Shown: positions 43,993 to 53,388, counted from the first letter of the stretch. The stretch: 64,000 nucleotides of DNA from Herbiconiux gentiana (GCF_024978135.1 NZ_JANTEZ010000006.1:124001-188000), one strand, 5' to 3'. The notes: generated by a model from the sequence alone, not told the origin. Numbers and translations are program-made.

Positions 43993-45141
43993 ATGGACCA
44001 ATGGATGCGCGACCTCGATGCTGGAGGCATGACACTCCTCGACGCCGCTCCGGCCCTCTCGGTCGCCGAGCTGCAGCAGCACTTCGACGCCCGCCCGGGC
44101 TACCTCTCGGCCTGCATGGTGGGAGTGCCCCCGCGCGAGACGGTCGCCGCGCTCACCGCCGACCTGGCGGCCTGGGCCGAGGGGCACCGCGCTCCCGGCG
44201 CCTACGGTCTCGCGGTCGAGCAGGCGCGGGCGGCCTACGCCGAGCTGGTGGGTGTGCCCGTCGGGTGGGTGGCGACCGGGTCGCAGGTCTCGGCGACGGC
44301 GGGGATGGTGGCGGCGTCGCTGCCCGAGGGCTCCGAGGTGCTGCTGGTCGAGGGCGACTTCAGCTCGATGGTGTTCCCCTTCCTCGTGCAGCAGCAGCTC
44401 GGGCGCATCTCGGTGCGGTGCGTGCCCGTCGAGGGGGTGGCCGAGAGCATCCGCTCGACGACGACCCTGGTCTCGTTCTCGCTGGTGCAGTCGGCGACCG
44501 GTGCGGTGGCCGACGCCGACGCCATCGTGGCCGCGGCCGAGCGGCACGGGGCGGCCACGTTCTGCGACACCACGCAGGCCTGCGGCTGGATGCCCGTGGA
44601 CGCCTCCCGCTTCGACGTGACCGTCTGCCACAGCTACAAGTGGCTCTGCGCGCCGCGCGGGGCGTCGCTCACCACGGTGCGCCCGTCGTACCTCGGGCGG
44701 GTGCAGCCGCTGCTCGCCGGCTGGTACTCGGGCGACGACGTCTGGGGCTCGTGCTACGGGCCCGCCATGCAGCTGGCTCCGGATGCGCGGCGACTCGACC
44801 TCTCGCCGGCCTGGCCCGTGTGGATCGGTGCGGCCGCGTCGCTGGAGCTGTTCGCGTCGGCCGACCTCGACGCGGTGCGCTCGCACTGTGTCGGTCTCGC
44901 CGCTTCGCTGCGCGCACGGCTGCGGGCGGCCGGGGTCGCGTCGGTCGGCAGCGACGACTCGGCGATCGTGACCTGGCCCGACGCCGACGGTCGCGCGATC
45001 GCGGCGCTCACGGCGGCCGACGTGGCCGCCTCGGCGCGCTCGGGCCGCTGCCGCGTCGCCTTCCACGTCTGGAACACGCCCGCCGACGTCGAGCTGGTGG
45101 TCGCCGCCCTCGAAATCTCTTCTCTTCTCGCAGCCCGCTGA
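43993..45141 (+). CDS. Class V aminotransferase (PLP-dependent)
   Basis: 382 aa fold-type I PLP enzyme of the class V aminotransferase/cysteine desulfurase group. PLP-binding aspartate motif FCDTTQACGW, the Schiff-base lysine motif VCHSYKWLCAPRG, and GDFSSMVFPFL in the N-terminal half. The reaction is not certain (kynureninase-like, isopenicillin epimerase-like or desulfurase-like). Start ATG 43993, though ATG 44029 is also in frame and is closer to GGAGG (1 nt spacing, too close). Divergent LysR regulator and dyad upstream suggest induction by a metabolite. Confidence 0.83.
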   Translation: MDQWMRDLDAGGMTLLDAAPALSVAELQQHFDARPGYLSACMVGVPPRETVAALTADLAAWAEGHRAPGAYGLAVEQARAAYAELVGVPVGWVATGSQVSATAGMVAASLPEGSEVLLVEGDFSSMVFPFLVQQQLGRISVRCVPVEGVAESIRSTTTLVSFSLVQSATGAVADADAIVAAAERHGAATFCDTTQACGWMPVDASRFDVTVCHSYKWLCAPRGASLTTVRPSYLGRVQPLLAGWYSGDDVWGSCYGPAMQLAPDARRLDLSPAWPVWIGAAASLELFASADLDAVRSHCVGLAASLRARLRAAGVASVGSDDSAIVTWPDADGRAIAALTAADVAASARSGRCRVAFHVWNTPADVELVVAALEISSLLAAR

Positions 45142-45143
45142 GG

Positions 45144-45149
45144 TATCCT
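45144..45149 (+). promoter_or_regulatory. -10 element of the 342-aa secreted protein gene (leaderless candidate)
   Basis: TATCCT, eight nucleotides, then ATG 45158. Confidence 0.45.
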
Positions 45150-45157
45150 CATGTACC

Positions 45158-46186
45158 ATGCGGAAGCGCCAACATTTCCCCCTCGGCGGGCTGCTCGCTC
45201 GGGTGGTCGTGGGAGTCGTCGTGGTGTCGGCAGCCCTCGTCCCCGCCCCATCCGCGTCCGCGCTCGCGATCGACTGCAGCTACACCCCGGGGCTTCCCGC
45301 GTTCGTCGACCGATTGAAGGACTCGAGCCTCACCTGCGCGAACCGGGGCGAACCGCGCGGCTCGACGCCCGGAGGTGGACAGCTCGGCCGGCCCGGCAGC
45401 ACGGTGGGCGGTGCGGCGTCGACGGCGGTCTCCGCGTGCCGCTATCCGGCTCCGAGCGTGCCCGACTGGTTGTACGCGAACGGGCCGGTCTTCGCCGTCG
45501 ATCTCCCGGTGGTGCACTACCCCGACCCGGGCGGCTCCGACGACGTGCTCGCGGACTACCGCACCGAGTACCGTGACGCGAAGGGCAACCGCTTCGCCAC
45601 GCGCGACTACGTCGTGTCGACGAAGCGGTCGCTCACCGTGCCGGCGCGCATGTACCTCACCGACTACAACCTCGTGCACTACCCGGCGCAGATCAGCCTG
45701 GGCTGGCAGTGCGATCAGCCGAGGTGGGGCGCCGAGAGCTACTCCGACCTGACGCCGACGGCGGGGCCGGTCGATCCCGGTGTGACGACACCGCTGCCTG
45801 CCGGGATCTTCACACCACCGGTCATCGTGGGTGGCAGCTCGATCGGCGCCATTCCCGGCCGGCCGGGTGAGTACTTCTACCGACTCGACGTGAGGAACGA
45901 CGACTCGGAGCCGCAGGCGGCGTTGATCTCCATCGATGTGGGCCAGCTCGCGATCACGGAGGTGCTCGGGCTGCCGGGGGCGGGCAGCTGCCCCGCCGCG
46001 ACGCCGCGCACCCAGATCTGCTCGGTCTCGTCGGTGCTGCCGGGTCAGACGCAGACGTTCACGTTCCGGGTCAGGGCCGAACCCGGGTATGAGAAGACCG
46101 GCAGACTGACGGCCAAGGTGGATTCGCTGGTAGCCGTGCCCAGGCGATTCGTGAGCTCGTCGGTGACCCAGGTCGGCGTGGGGTGA
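45158..46186 (+). CDS. Secreted protein of unknown function
   Basis: 342 aa. A signal peptide is clear (RVVVGVVVVSAALVPAPSAS, cut near ASA-LAI). The mature part starts with a cysteine-bearing segment (IDCSYTPGLPAFVDR), a Gly/Ser-rich stretch, and beta-rich C-terminal parts; six cysteines overall may form disulfides. No anchor motif or known enzyme motif, so it is probably secreted or loosely wall-bound. No homologous family recognised. It follows the aminotransferase by 16 bp but has its own -10-like hexamer. Confidence 0.72.
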   Translation: MRKRQHFPLGGLLARVVVGVVVVSAALVPAPSASALAIDCSYTPGLPAFVDRLKDSSLTCANRGEPRGSTPGGGQLGRPGSTVGGAASTAVSACRYPAPSVPDWLYANGPVFAVDLPVVHYPDPGGSDDVLADYRTEYRDAKGNRFATRDYVVSTKRSLTVPARMYLTDYNLVHYPAQISLGWQCDQPRWGAESYSDLTPTAGPVDPGVTTPLPAGIFTPPVIVGGSSIGAIPGRPGEYFYRLDVRNDDSEPQAALISIDVGQLAITEVLGLPGAGSCPAATPRTQICSVSSVLPGQTQTFTFRVRAEPGYEKTGRLTAKVDSLVAVPRRFVSSSVTQVGVG

Positions 46187-46311
46187 TGCGACTTGGCGGG
46201 TGACGGCGACGAGGGAGAGCGATCGCGGGCGGGGCGGGCCGGGCGGAGATCGGCGGGACGGGCCGGCCGTGCCGGGGCTGGCCGGGCCGGGCCGGGCCGG
46301 GGCATCGCGGC

Positions 46312-46716
46312 TCAGTCGATGAGGTCGAGGGCCGCCAGGCGCGCGAGGGTCTCGGCGCCTGCGGGCGGGCAGCGATCCGAGTCGGCGGTGGTGACCCAGT
46401 GCACCGCCGAGACCTCGGCCCAGGGGCGCGGGTCGTCGGGGGTCGTGCCGGCGAAGAGCTGCATCTCGACCAGGCGGCCGACGGGCTCGCCGTGCGCCTG
46501 CACCGTCACCGTGAACAGCGGCTCGAGGGCGGCCGGGTCGACGGTGACGCTGACCTCCTCGACGGCCTCGCGAGCCGCGGCCTCGGCGGCGGTCTCGCCG
46601 GGGTCGATCTTGCCGCCGGGGAGGTAGAGCACGTCGCGGGCGCGCGCCGTCACCATCAGCAGTCGCCGCTCGCGGATCAGCGCGAGTGCCGCCACCCGGA
46701 TCGTCGGCAGCGTCAT
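46312..46716 (-). CDS. NUDIX hydrolase
   Basis: 134 aa. The Nudix box is GGKIDPGETAAEAAAREAVE followed by EVSV, with the metal-binding REAVEE core intact; the usual Gly of the EEXGU end is Ser here. Nudix enzymes hydrolyse nucleoside diphosphates linked to another moiety; the substrate (oxidised nucleotide, sugar nucleotide or other) is unknown. ATG 46716. It lies 20 bp after hemA on the same strand. Confidence 0.9.
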   Translation of the reverse strand: MTLPTIRVAALALIRERRLLMVTARARDVLYLPGGKIDPGETAAEAAAREAVEEVSVTVDPAALEPLFTVTVQAHGEPVGRLVEMQLFAGTTPDDPRPWAEVSAVHWVTTADSDRCPPAGAETLARLAALDLID

Positions 46717-46736
46717 GACAGCGTCACGGGAGCGGC

Positions 46737-48092
46737 TCAGCCGTCGGCGCGGCGGTAGGACTCGAGCGAGACCGGCGAGCCCCCGGCGGAGGCGGAGGCG
46801 GAGGCGGAGGCCGCAGCGGCAGCGGCGCCGGCTGCGCGGTCGGCCGCGGCGCCGCCCAGGCCGAACAGCGTCTCGACGGCGGCGAACACCTCGGCCGAGC
46901 GACCGTCGCGGGCGAGCTCGCGGGCGCGCACCGACGGCGAGTGCAGGATGACGCCGACGAGGTGGCGCAGCGCCTTCTGCGTCTCCTCCGAGTCGCCGCG
47001 GTCGCGCGAGCGGCCCAGTTCGTCGTCGAGCAGGTCGAACAGGTGCGAGCGCAGGGCGACGACGGCCGGGGTGACCTCGGCCTCGGCCTTGCCGGCACGG
47101 TACTCGGCGGCGGCGCGGTCGACGAGGGCGCGTGCATCCGACTCGGCGTTCAACTCGTCGAGGGGGGCGTGCAGGCTGATGGTCTCGAGGTCGAGCAGCT
47201 CGGCGCCGCCGACACCCGACACCAGCGGGTCGACGTTGCGCGGCAGGCCGAGGTCGATCACCAGGCGCCGGGTGAACGCCCCCGGAACCGAGGCGGCGGC
47301 CTGCAGGTGCGTGGCGTCGAGCACGTAGGTCTCGGCGGTCGAGCAGGTGATGATCACGTCGGCGGTCGCGATGGCGCCGAGGTAGTCGCCGGCGGCGACG
47401 GGCGCGATCTGCTGCTTCGCGGCGAAGGCGACGGCGCGGCCCGAGGGCGAGTAGACGCGGATGTCGGTGACCCCGCGGTCGCGCAGATTGGCCAGGGTGA
47501 CCCGGGCGTACTGGCCGGTGCCGACGAGCAGCACGCGCGTCTGCGCCCAATCGGTGACCCGGCTCTCGGCCAGGTCGAGGGCGAGCCGCACGAGCGAGCG
47601 CCCGGCGCCGCCGAGGCCCGTCTTCGTCTTCACGTCGCGGGAGGTGTGCGAGGCCCGCTGGAACAGGCGCTCGAGGTCGCTCGAGGTGGTGCCCGACAGT
47701 CGCGCGGTGGTGAGGGCACGCTTGACCTGCCCGGCGATCTCGTCCTCGCCCACGACGACCGACTCGAGGCCCGACGACACGGCGAAGAGGTGGTCGGCCA
47801 CGCTGTCGCCCGAGAGCACGGTGAGGCTGTCGCGCAGTTCGGCGACGTCGATGTCGGATGCTCCGCCGAACGTCGCGGCCGCCTCCTCGACGGCCAGCGA
47901 GATGCCGGCCGTGAGCGGCTCGTCGATGTCGAGGTAGGCCTCGAAGCGGTTGCACGTGGCCAGCACCACGGCGCCCTGCACGAAGTCGCTGTGCTCGACG
48001 AGGCCCTTGGCCACGTCGGAGGTGCCGAGCGAGAGCTTCTCGAGGAGGTCGAAGCTCGCGTTGCGATGGTTCGCGGTCAGGCAGATGAGCAC
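46737..48092 (-). CDS. hemA: Glutamyl-tRNA reductase
   Basis: First committed enzyme of C5 haem synthesis: reduces glutamyl-tRNA(Glu) to glutamate-1-semialdehyde. 451 aa. Catalytic cysteine in [19 protein letters not shown]-binding [17 protein letters not shown], and the dimerisation domain at the end. GTG 48092 is chosen, giving [20 protein letters not shown], because TACAAT, a perfect -10, ends 6 nt before it. The alternative TTG 48113 would put the hexamer inside the coding region. Likely leaderless. HemL is made at the far end of the cluster. Confidence 0.96.
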   Translation of the reverse strand: MLICLTANHRNASFDLLEKLSLGTSDVAKGLVEHSDFVQGAVVLATCNRFEAYLDIDEPLTAGISLAVEEAAATFGGASDIDVAELRDSLTVLSGDSVADHLFAVSSGLESVVVGEDEIAGQVKRALTTARLSGTTSSDLERLFQRASHTSRDVKTKTGLGGAGRSLVRLALDLAESRVTDWAQTRVLLVGTGQYARVTLANLRDRGVTDIRVYSPSGRAVAFAAKQQIAPVAAGDYLGAIATADVIITCSTAETYVLDATHLQAAASVPGAFTRRLVIDLGLPRNVDPLVSGVGGAELLDLETISLHAPLDELNAESDARALVDRAAAEYRAGKAEAEVTPAVVALRSHLFDLLDDELGRSRDRGDSEETQKALRHLVGVILHSPSVRARELARDGRSAEVFAAVETLFGLGGAAADRAAGAAAAAASASASASAGGSPVSLESYRRADG

Positions 48093-48098
48093 CAGATG

Positions 48099-48104
48099 AT
48101 TGTA
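48099..48104 (-). promoter_or_regulatory. -10 element of hemA (leaderless candidate)
   Basis: TACAAT (minus strand), six nucleotides, then GTG 48092. The hexamer matches the consensus pattern very well. Confidence 0.6.
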
Positions 48105-48179
48105 CTCCTGCAACGACCGGCCCCTGCCGGGAGCGGGCGGATGCGCATCCGCCCACCCCCGACCGGCGGCGCCTCGGGG

Positions 48180-49373
48180 TCAGTCCCAGAGCACCGTGGG
48201 GTTCGCTGAGGCCATGTCGATCGACGGGGCGCCGAGCGACGGACCGAAGAGCACGTCGCAGGTGCCGCTCGCACCGTTCTGCGTGCACTGGCCCGAGGTC
48301 GACACCGAGCCGATGAACTCGCCCTGCGCGAGAGTGGGGTTGTCGTAGCTCAGGGTCGGCACCATGTTCTGGATGGTGACGGTGGCGTCGGCCGAGATGC
48401 TGCGCGTGATCGTGCCGTCGGTGAGCTGCGTGCCGTCGTCGAGCGTGGCGGGCAGCTCGAGGCCGCAGCCGGCGGCCAGCGTGGTCGATGCGACGCAGGC
48501 GTCGACGGCCGACTGCACGAGGGTTCGGAACTGGGCGAGGGCGGCGTCACTCAGGCCGGGCTCGATGTCGCCGACGTCGACCGAGCCGAAGGGCTCGGTG
48601 GCGGTGACGGTCGTCGTGCCCGTGAGCGTGAAGTTCGGCAGGGTGGTGGCGAGCTGGTAGGTGCCCGGGAAGAGCTGCACCTCGGTGCCGCTGACCTCCT
48701 GGCCGTTCACGGTGAGCCCGAGACCGTCGAAGCGGTCGACGTTGAGGTAGCTGAGGCCGCCGGTGATCTTCCAGCCGTCGTCGTCGTAGTCGTCGACGCT
48801 GTACTCGGCGGTGACCGGGGTTCCGCCGAGCGAGTAGCTGACGGTCACGTCGCCGTAGCCGTTCTCGGTGGTGTCGTCGACGATCGCGACGTCGGTGATC
48901 GGGGCGAGCTCGTTCGACGCGGCGAGCACCTCGTCGGTGAGCAGGGTGTCGTCGTCGGGGGCCTGACTGATCAGGCCGAGCGCGGTCTCGGAGTCGGCGT
49001 CGGAGAGCGCGGTGAAGAACGCCTCGACGGTCTCGGAGGCGGTGCCGGAGTCGCCGGAGCCGCTGCCGCCTCCGGAGTCGCCGCCGGCGGCACCGGCGAA
49101 CACGCGCGAGACGACGACGGCGATGACGATGATCACGACGATGACGAGCAGCAGGCCACCGCCGACGATGCCGAGGATGGCGCCGGTGCCGAGCCCCTTC
49201 TTGGGCGGCCGGCCGGGCTGGCCGGGCTGGCCGGGTTCATTCGGATACCCCGGGTGAGGCTGCGGCTGCTGCCAGTGGCCTTGAGGAGCCGGGTCCTGCC
49301 ACTGCTGAGGAGGAAGCGGCGGCAGTCCGGGTTCGTTCGGTCCGGACGGGGGCGTCGGTGGATTCTGGCTCAC
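48180..49373 (-). CDS. Membrane-anchored protein with proline-rich cytoplasmic tail
   Basis: 397 aa. Residues 1-60 are Pro/Gln/Gly-rich (PPLPPQQWQDPAPQGHWQQP), then one membrane span (about 61-95, GAILGIVGGGLLLVIVVIIV), a Gly/Ser linker, and a 280-residue extracellular part. That part starts with a DUF4878/lumazine-like AFFTALSDADSETALGLI helix and continues with beta-rich repeats and four cysteines. Such actinobacterial proteins are often called DUF4878-like; function unknown. GTG 49373. Divergent from hemE. Confidence 0.7.
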   Translation of the reverse strand: MSQNPPTPPSGPNEPGLPPLPPQQWQDPAPQGHWQQPQPHPGYPNEPGQPGQPGRPPKKGLGTGAILGIVGGGLLLVIVVIIVIAVVVSRVFAGAAGGDSGGGSGSGDSGTASETVEAFFTALSDADSETALGLISQAPDDDTLLTDEVLAASNELAPITDVAIVDDTTENGYGDVTVSYSLGGTPVTAEYSVDDYDDDGWKITGGLSYLNVDRFDGLGLTVNGQEVSGTEVQLFPGTYQLATTLPNFTLTGTTTVTATEPFGSVDVGDIEPGLSDAALAQFRTLVQSAVDACVASTTLAAGCGLELPATLDDGTQLTDGTITRSISADATVTIQNMVPTLSYDNPTLAQGEFIGSVSTSGQCTQNGASGTCDVLFGPSLGAPSIDMASANPTVLWD

Positions 49374-49445
49374 ACCGCCTGTCTACCATCGGCCGTGCCA
49401 TCGCCCCATGGGGAGTTCTCCCCGCTCCCGCCCGGAGCGACTCCG

Positions 49446-49451
49446 TATCAT
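49446..49451 (+). promoter_or_regulatory. -10 element of hemE (leaderless candidate)
   Basis: TATCAT, six nucleotides (CGGGGG), then GTG 49458. Confidence 0.55.
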
Positions 49452-49457
49452 CGGGGG

Positions 49458-50540
49458 GTGACCCTGCCCGAGACGCATCCCCTCCGCGACGGCCGCACCG
49501 CCGACTCCGCCCTCGTGACGACCTACCGGGGCGTTCGCGGCGACCGCACCCCGGTCTGGTTCATGCGTCAGGCGGGCCGGTCCCTGCCCGAGTACCGCGA
49601 GCTCCGGGTGGGCACGCGGATGCTCGATGCCTGCCTCGATCCGGCCATGGCCAGCGAGATCACGCTGCAGCCGGTGCGGCGGCACGGCGTCGACGCGGGC
49701 ATCTTCTTCAGCGACATCGTCATCCCGCTGAAGCTCGCGGGCGTCGACGTCGAGATCGTGCCCGGCCGCGGGCCGGTGCTGGCCCAGCCCGTGCGCACCC
49801 TCGCCGACGTCTCTGCGCTCCCCGATCCCGACGGCGCCGACTTCACCGCCATCGAGCAGGGCGTAGCCCTCACGGTCGCCGCGCTCGGCCGCACCCCTCT
49901 GATCGGCTTCGCCGGCGCTCCCTTCACCCTCGCGGCCTACCTGGTCGAGGGCGGCCCGTCAAAGGACCACATCCGCGCCCGCACCCTGATGCACGCCGAC
50001 CCCGAGGCGTGGGAGGGCCTGCTCTCCTGGGCCGCCGCCGTGACCGGACGGTTCCTGCGCGCCCAGCTGCTCGCCGGCGCGAGCGCGGCGCAGCTCTTCG
50101 ACTCCTGGGTCGGCTCGCTCTCGAAGACCGACTACGTCGAGCGGGTCGCCCCCTTCTCCCGCGCCGCGCTCGAGCCGATCCGCGACCTCGACGTGCCGGT
50201 CGTGCACTTCGGCGTCGGCAGCGGCGAGGTGCTGGTGCCGATGCACCAGGTGGGCGCCGACGTCGTGGGCGTCGACTGGCGGCTGCCGCTCGACGAGGCC
50301 TCGCGACGGCTCGGCGGGGGTGTCACCCTGCAGGGCAACGTCGACCCGGCCCTGCTCGCCGCGCCCTGGCCGGTGCTCGAGGCGCACGTGCTCGACGTGC
50401 TGCGCCGTGGCCGGAGCGCCCCCGCCCACGTGCTGAACCTCGGCCACGGGGTGCCGCCCGAGACCGATCCCGACGTGCTCACCCGCATCGTCGAACTCGT
50501 CCACGAGCGGGGCGGGGCGGCGGCCGAGGAGTCGCGATGA
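49458..50540 (+). CDS. hemE: Uroporphyrinogen III decarboxylase
   Basis: 360 aa. Decarboxylates uroporphyrinogen III to coproporphyrinogen III. Signature WFMRQAGRSLPEYRELR, FFSDIVIPLKLAG, LIGFAGAPFTLAAYLVEGGP and NLGHGVPPETDPD are visible. GTG 49458 is supported by the TATCAT hexamer 6 nt upstream and by the normal N-terminal length. It overlaps hemY by 4 bp (ATGA), starting the main rightward haem operon. Confidence 0.97.
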   Translation: MTLPETHPLRDGRTADSALVTTYRGVRGDRTPVWFMRQAGRSLPEYRELRVGTRMLDACLDPAMASEITLQPVRRHGVDAGIFFSDIVIPLKLAGVDVEIVPGRGPVLAQPVRTLADVSALPDPDGADFTAIEQGVALTVAALGRTPLIGFAGAPFTLAAYLVEGGPSKDHIRARTLMHADPEAWEGLLSWAAAVTGRFLRAQLLAGASAAQLFDSWVGSLSKTDYVERVAPFSRAALEPIRDLDVPVVHFGVGSGEVLVPMHQVGADVVGVDWRLPLDEASRRLGGGVTLQGNVDPALLAAPWPVLEAHVLDVLRRGRSAPAHVLNLGHGVPPETDPDVLTRIVELVHERGGAAAEESR

Positions 50541-52057
50541 GCGATCGGGCAGACACCGACGCCACGGGTGCCGCCGACGCGAATGGTGCCGCCGACGTGT
50601 CCGGTGCCGCCGACGTGGACGTGCTGGTCATCGGCGGCGGTGCCGCCGGTCTCGTGGCCGCGCTGCAGCTCGCGAAGCTCGGCCACTCGGTGCACGTCGT
50701 CGAGGCCCGCGAGCGGCCGGGCGGCTTCGTGGGCGCGCACGAGCTGGCGGGCATCCGCCTCGACTCGGGGGCCGAGAGCTTCGCCACCCGCAAGGGCACG
50801 GTGGCGGCGCTCGCCGCCGAGGTGGGTCTCGGCGACGACGTCGTGGCACCGAACCGCGCCGGCGCGTGGGTGCGCTGGACCGGAGGCACGGCCCCGCTGC
50901 CGGCAGCGGGCATCCTGGGCATTCCGGGGGTGCCGCTGGCCGACGACGTGCGCCGGGTGATCGGCTGGGGCGGCAGCCTGCGGGCCTACCTCGACCGGCT
51001 GATGCCGTTGCTGCGGGTGCGCCCCGAGCACGACCTGGGCGACATCGTGCGCCGCCGCATGGGCCGCCGCGTGCTCGACCGGCTCGTCACGCCGGTGGTC
51101 GCGGGGGTGCACTCGGCCGACCCGTCCGACGTCGACGTGCGCACGGTCGCACCCGGTCTGACCCAGGCGATGACCACTCAGGGGTCGCTCTCGGGGGCCG
51201 TGATGGCCCTCCGCGAGCAGGCACCGGCGGGAAGCCAGGTGCAGGGCATCGTCGGCGGCATGCACCGCCTCGTCACCGCGCTCGAGGAGCAGCTCGCCTT
51301 CTACGGCGGCACCCTCGAGACCGACACGCGGGTGGTCTCGGTGCAGCGCCTCGATCAGGGGCAGCGCCTCGACCAGGGGGCGGATGCACGGCCGGGCTGG
51401 AGCGTCGAGCTCGCCCCCGCCACCGCCGAACCTCGGCACGTCACGGCCCGCGCCCTCGTCGTGGCGGCGGGCTTCCGGCCTGCGCTCGCCCTCCTCGCCG
51501 ACGCCGGAGTGCCGGGACTGCCGCCCGCCGAGGCCTGGCCCGAGCCCGCCTCGGTCGCCATCGCCACGCTCGTCATCGACGACGCCCGCCTCGACGACCA
51601 CCCGCGGGGCACCGGGGTGCTGGTCGCGCCCGGCACGACCGGTGTCACCGCGAAGGCCCTCACCCACGCCACCGCCAAGTGGGCCTGGCTCGCCGCCCGG
51701 CTGCCGGCGCACCGCCACGTGCTGCGCCTGAGCTACGGCCGCGGCGGCGAGACCCTCGTCGAGCCGGAGCTCGACACCGTGGTCGCCGACGCCTCGACCC
51801 TGCTCGGGGTGCCGCTCTCGCGCGCCGCCGTCGTCGACTCCGACCTGGTGCGCTGGGACGACTCCCTCGCCTTCGCCACGGTGGGCCACAAGGCCCGGGT
51901 GGCGCAGCTGTCGGAGGCCGTCGCCGCCGTGCCCGGCCTCGACGTCGTCGGCGCATGGGTGTCGGGCACGGGCCTGGCCGCGACGGTCGAGCAGGCGAAG
52001 GCCACCGCATCCGGCATCGCGGCCGAGCTGCGCGGCGACCCGCGCCTGCCCGGCTGA
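50537..52057 (+). CDS. hemY: Coproporphyrinogen III oxidase (CgoX/HemY)
   Basis: 506 aa FAD enzyme oxidising coproporphyrinogen III to coproporphyrin III in the Gram-positive haem route. N-terminal dinucleotide motif VLVIGGGAAGLVAALQLAK, with E-binding VVEARERPGG. C-terminal FAD contact VVGAWVSGTGLAATVEQAK. Two small duplications are notable: an N-terminal GAAD-type repeat (three copies before residue 30) and QRLDQGQRLDQG near residue 275. Overlaps hemE by 4 bp. With HemH and HemQ present, the coproporphyrin-dependent route is expected. Confidence 0.94.
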   Translation: MSDRADTDATGAADANGAADVSGAADVDVLVIGGGAAGLVAALQLAKLGHSVHVVEARERPGGFVGAHELAGIRLDSGAESFATRKGTVAALAAEVGLGDDVVAPNRAGAWVRWTGGTAPLPAAGILGIPGVPLADDVRRVIGWGGSLRAYLDRLMPLLRVRPEHDLGDIVRRRMGRRVLDRLVTPVVAGVHSADPSDVDVRTVAPGLTQAMTTQGSLSGAVMALREQAPAGSQVQGIVGGMHRLVTALEEQLAFYGGTLETDTRVVSVQRLDQGQRLDQGADARPGWSVELAPATAEPRHVTARALVVAAGFRPALALLADAGVPGLPPAEAWPEPASVAIATLVIDDARLDDHPRGTGVLVAPGTTGVTAKALTHATAKWAWLAARLPAHRHVLRLSYGRGGETLVEPELDTVVADASTLLGVPLSRAAVVDSDLVRWDDSLAFATVGHKARVAQLSEAVAAVPGLDVVGAWVSGTGLAATVEQAKATASGIAAELRGDPRLPG

Positions 52058-52143
52058 GGCCGCCCACGACCGCGTCCATGCGGCCGCGGGACGGGGGGAC
52101 TACGCTTTGGAGCACCCTGTCCCCGACCTATCGGAGTTCACAC

Positions 52144-52569
52144 ATGCGCGGAAAGATCATCTTCGTCGTCGGGCTGTCGACGGGCTACGTGCTCGGCACG
52201 AGGGCGGGCCGTCAGCGCTACGAGCAGATCAAGGCCGGAGCCGACAAGGTGTGGAACACCCCCGCGGTGCAGTCGGGTGTGCAGAAGGTGCAGGAGTTCG
52301 CCGGCGCCCGGGTCGACACCGCGAAGGCGGAGCTGTCGAAGAAGGCGCGCAAGACGCTCGCCGGGCTGATCGGCCGCGAGCCGCTCGACGGCCCGCAGCA
52401 GAGCGCCGCCGCCCGCAAGGCCGGCTCGACCGCCCCCCGCACGCCCGCGCCGAAGGCGCCCGCCGTCACGAAGTCGCCCGCCAAGCCCGCCGCCGCGAAG
52501 AAGTCGGGCACCAAGCCCGCCTCGACCACCCAGCCCTCCGACGACCAGCACCAGCCCTCCGACGACTAG
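52144..52569 (+). CDS. YtxH-like membrane protein
   Basis: 141 aa. Short N-terminal hydrophobic segment with the YtxH-type GxxxG pattern (IIFVVGLSTGYVLGTRAGRQ), an amphipathic helical middle, and a Lys/Pro/Ala-rich tail (PKAPAVTKSPAKPAAAKKSG). YtxH family members are small general stress proteins with unclear function. ATG 52144 with CGGAG 7 nt upstream. It is followed 13 bp later by a holin-X type gene and a DUF3618 gene, a membrane trio often seen together in Actinobacteria. Confidence 0.78.
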   Translation: MRGKIIFVVGLSTGYVLGTRAGRQRYEQIKAGADKVWNTPAVQSGVQKVQEFAGARVDTAKAELSKKARKTLAGLIGREPLDGPQQSAAARKAGSTAPRTPAPKAPAVTKSPAKPAAAKKSGTKPASTTQPSDDQHQPSDD

Positions 52570-52582
52570 AAGGACTCCGATC

Positions 52583-52987
52583 GTGACCGAAGAACGCGAC
52601 AAGAAGGCCCGACGCTCGCTCGTCTCCCTCCTGGCCGAGCTGCCCACCCTCATCATCCAGCTGCTGAAGGACGAGCTCGAGAACTTCAAGCGCGAGATCA
52701 CCGCGAAGCTCGCGAAGCTCGGCATCGGCGTCGGCCTGTTCGTGGCCGCCGCCCTGCTGGCGTTCTTCGCCTTCGCCACCCTGATCGCCGCCGCCGTGCT
52801 CGGCATCGCCACCGCGCTGCCGGCCTGGCTCTCGGCGCTGATCGTGGGCGTCGCCCTGCTGCTGATCGCGGGCATCCTGGTGCTCATCGGGGTGAGGTCG
52901 CTGAAGAAGGGCCTGCCGCCGGTGCCGGAGGAGACCATCGAGAGCATCAAGAAGGACGTCAACACCGTGAAGGGGCTCGGCCAGTGA
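52583..52987 (+). CDS. Phage holin family / actinobacterial holin-X-like protein
   Basis: 134 aa with a conserved hydrophilic start (RSLVSLLAELPTLIIQLLKD), two long membrane segments (GVGLFVAAALLAFFAFATLI and LPAWLSALIVGVALLLIAGI) and a charged tail. This matches the Hol-X/DUF1469 family, common as chromosomal membrane proteins and not a sign of a prophage here. GTG 52583. Its stop overlaps the DUF3618 start by 4 bp. Probable role in membrane or envelope stress; not experimentally clear. Confidence 0.85.
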   Translation: MTEERDKKARRSLVSLLAELPTLIIQLLKDELENFKREITAKLAKLGIGVGLFVAAALLAFFAFATLIAAAVLGIATALPAWLSALIVGVALLLIAGILVLIGVRSLKKGLPPVPEETIESIKKDVNTVKGLGQ

Positions 52988-53274
52988 GCGACAAGGCGGT
53001 GTCGAAGACCGCGACCACGCCGGCCGAGCGCAGCACGCCGGCGCTGCACGCCGACATCCAGAAGACGCGCGACGAGCTGCGCTCGACGCTCGACGCGATC
53101 GAGTTCAAGCTGAACGTGCCGAAGCAGGCGCGCCACGCGGCGCACCGGCTGAAGAGCCGCTTCAACCGCCTCCGCGCCGAGAATCCGACCGCGGTCCACG
53201 CGGGCATCGGCGGCGCCGTCGTGGTGCTGGCCGGAGTGGCCGTTCTCGGCTTCCGCGCCGCTTCGAAGGGGTAG
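52984..53274 (+). CDS. DUF3618 domain protein
   Basis: 96 aa. The N-terminal part is hydrophilic, then the DUF3618 core HADIQKTRDELRSTLDAIEF and a single C-terminal membrane segment (AGIGGAVVVLAGVAVLGFRA). Family members accompany YtxH- and holin-like proteins in actinobacterial genomes. GTG or ATG-type overlap start at 52984 couples it to the holin-X gene. Function unknown. Confidence 0.85.
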   Translation: MSDKAVSKTATTPAERSTPALHADIQKTRDELRSTLDAIEFKLNVPKQARHAAHRLKSRFNRLRAENPTAVHAGIGGAVVVLAGVAVLGFRAASKG

Positions 53275-53388
53275 CGTTGTAGTCGAGGCCCGGGCATCCG
53301 CTCGCCCCGGCCCGTCTGAACCGGTCTCGAGCCGGTCGTACGGGCGCGCCACCGCCTCGCCGTACCACCAGTGAAACGAAGAGGGATC

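Noticed and set aside
46225-46305. GC-rich GGCCGGGCC-type stretch as a regulatory repeat.
   Set aside because: Low-complexity sequence with no clear unit; not informative.
48093-48113. TTG 48113 as start of hemA.
   Set aside because: A near-perfect -10 (TACAAT) would fall inside the coding sequence; GTG 48092 gives the standard N-terminus.
52583-52987. Holin-like gene as sign of a prophage.
   Set aside because: No other phage gene nearby; holin-X proteins are common chromosomal actinobacterial proteins.
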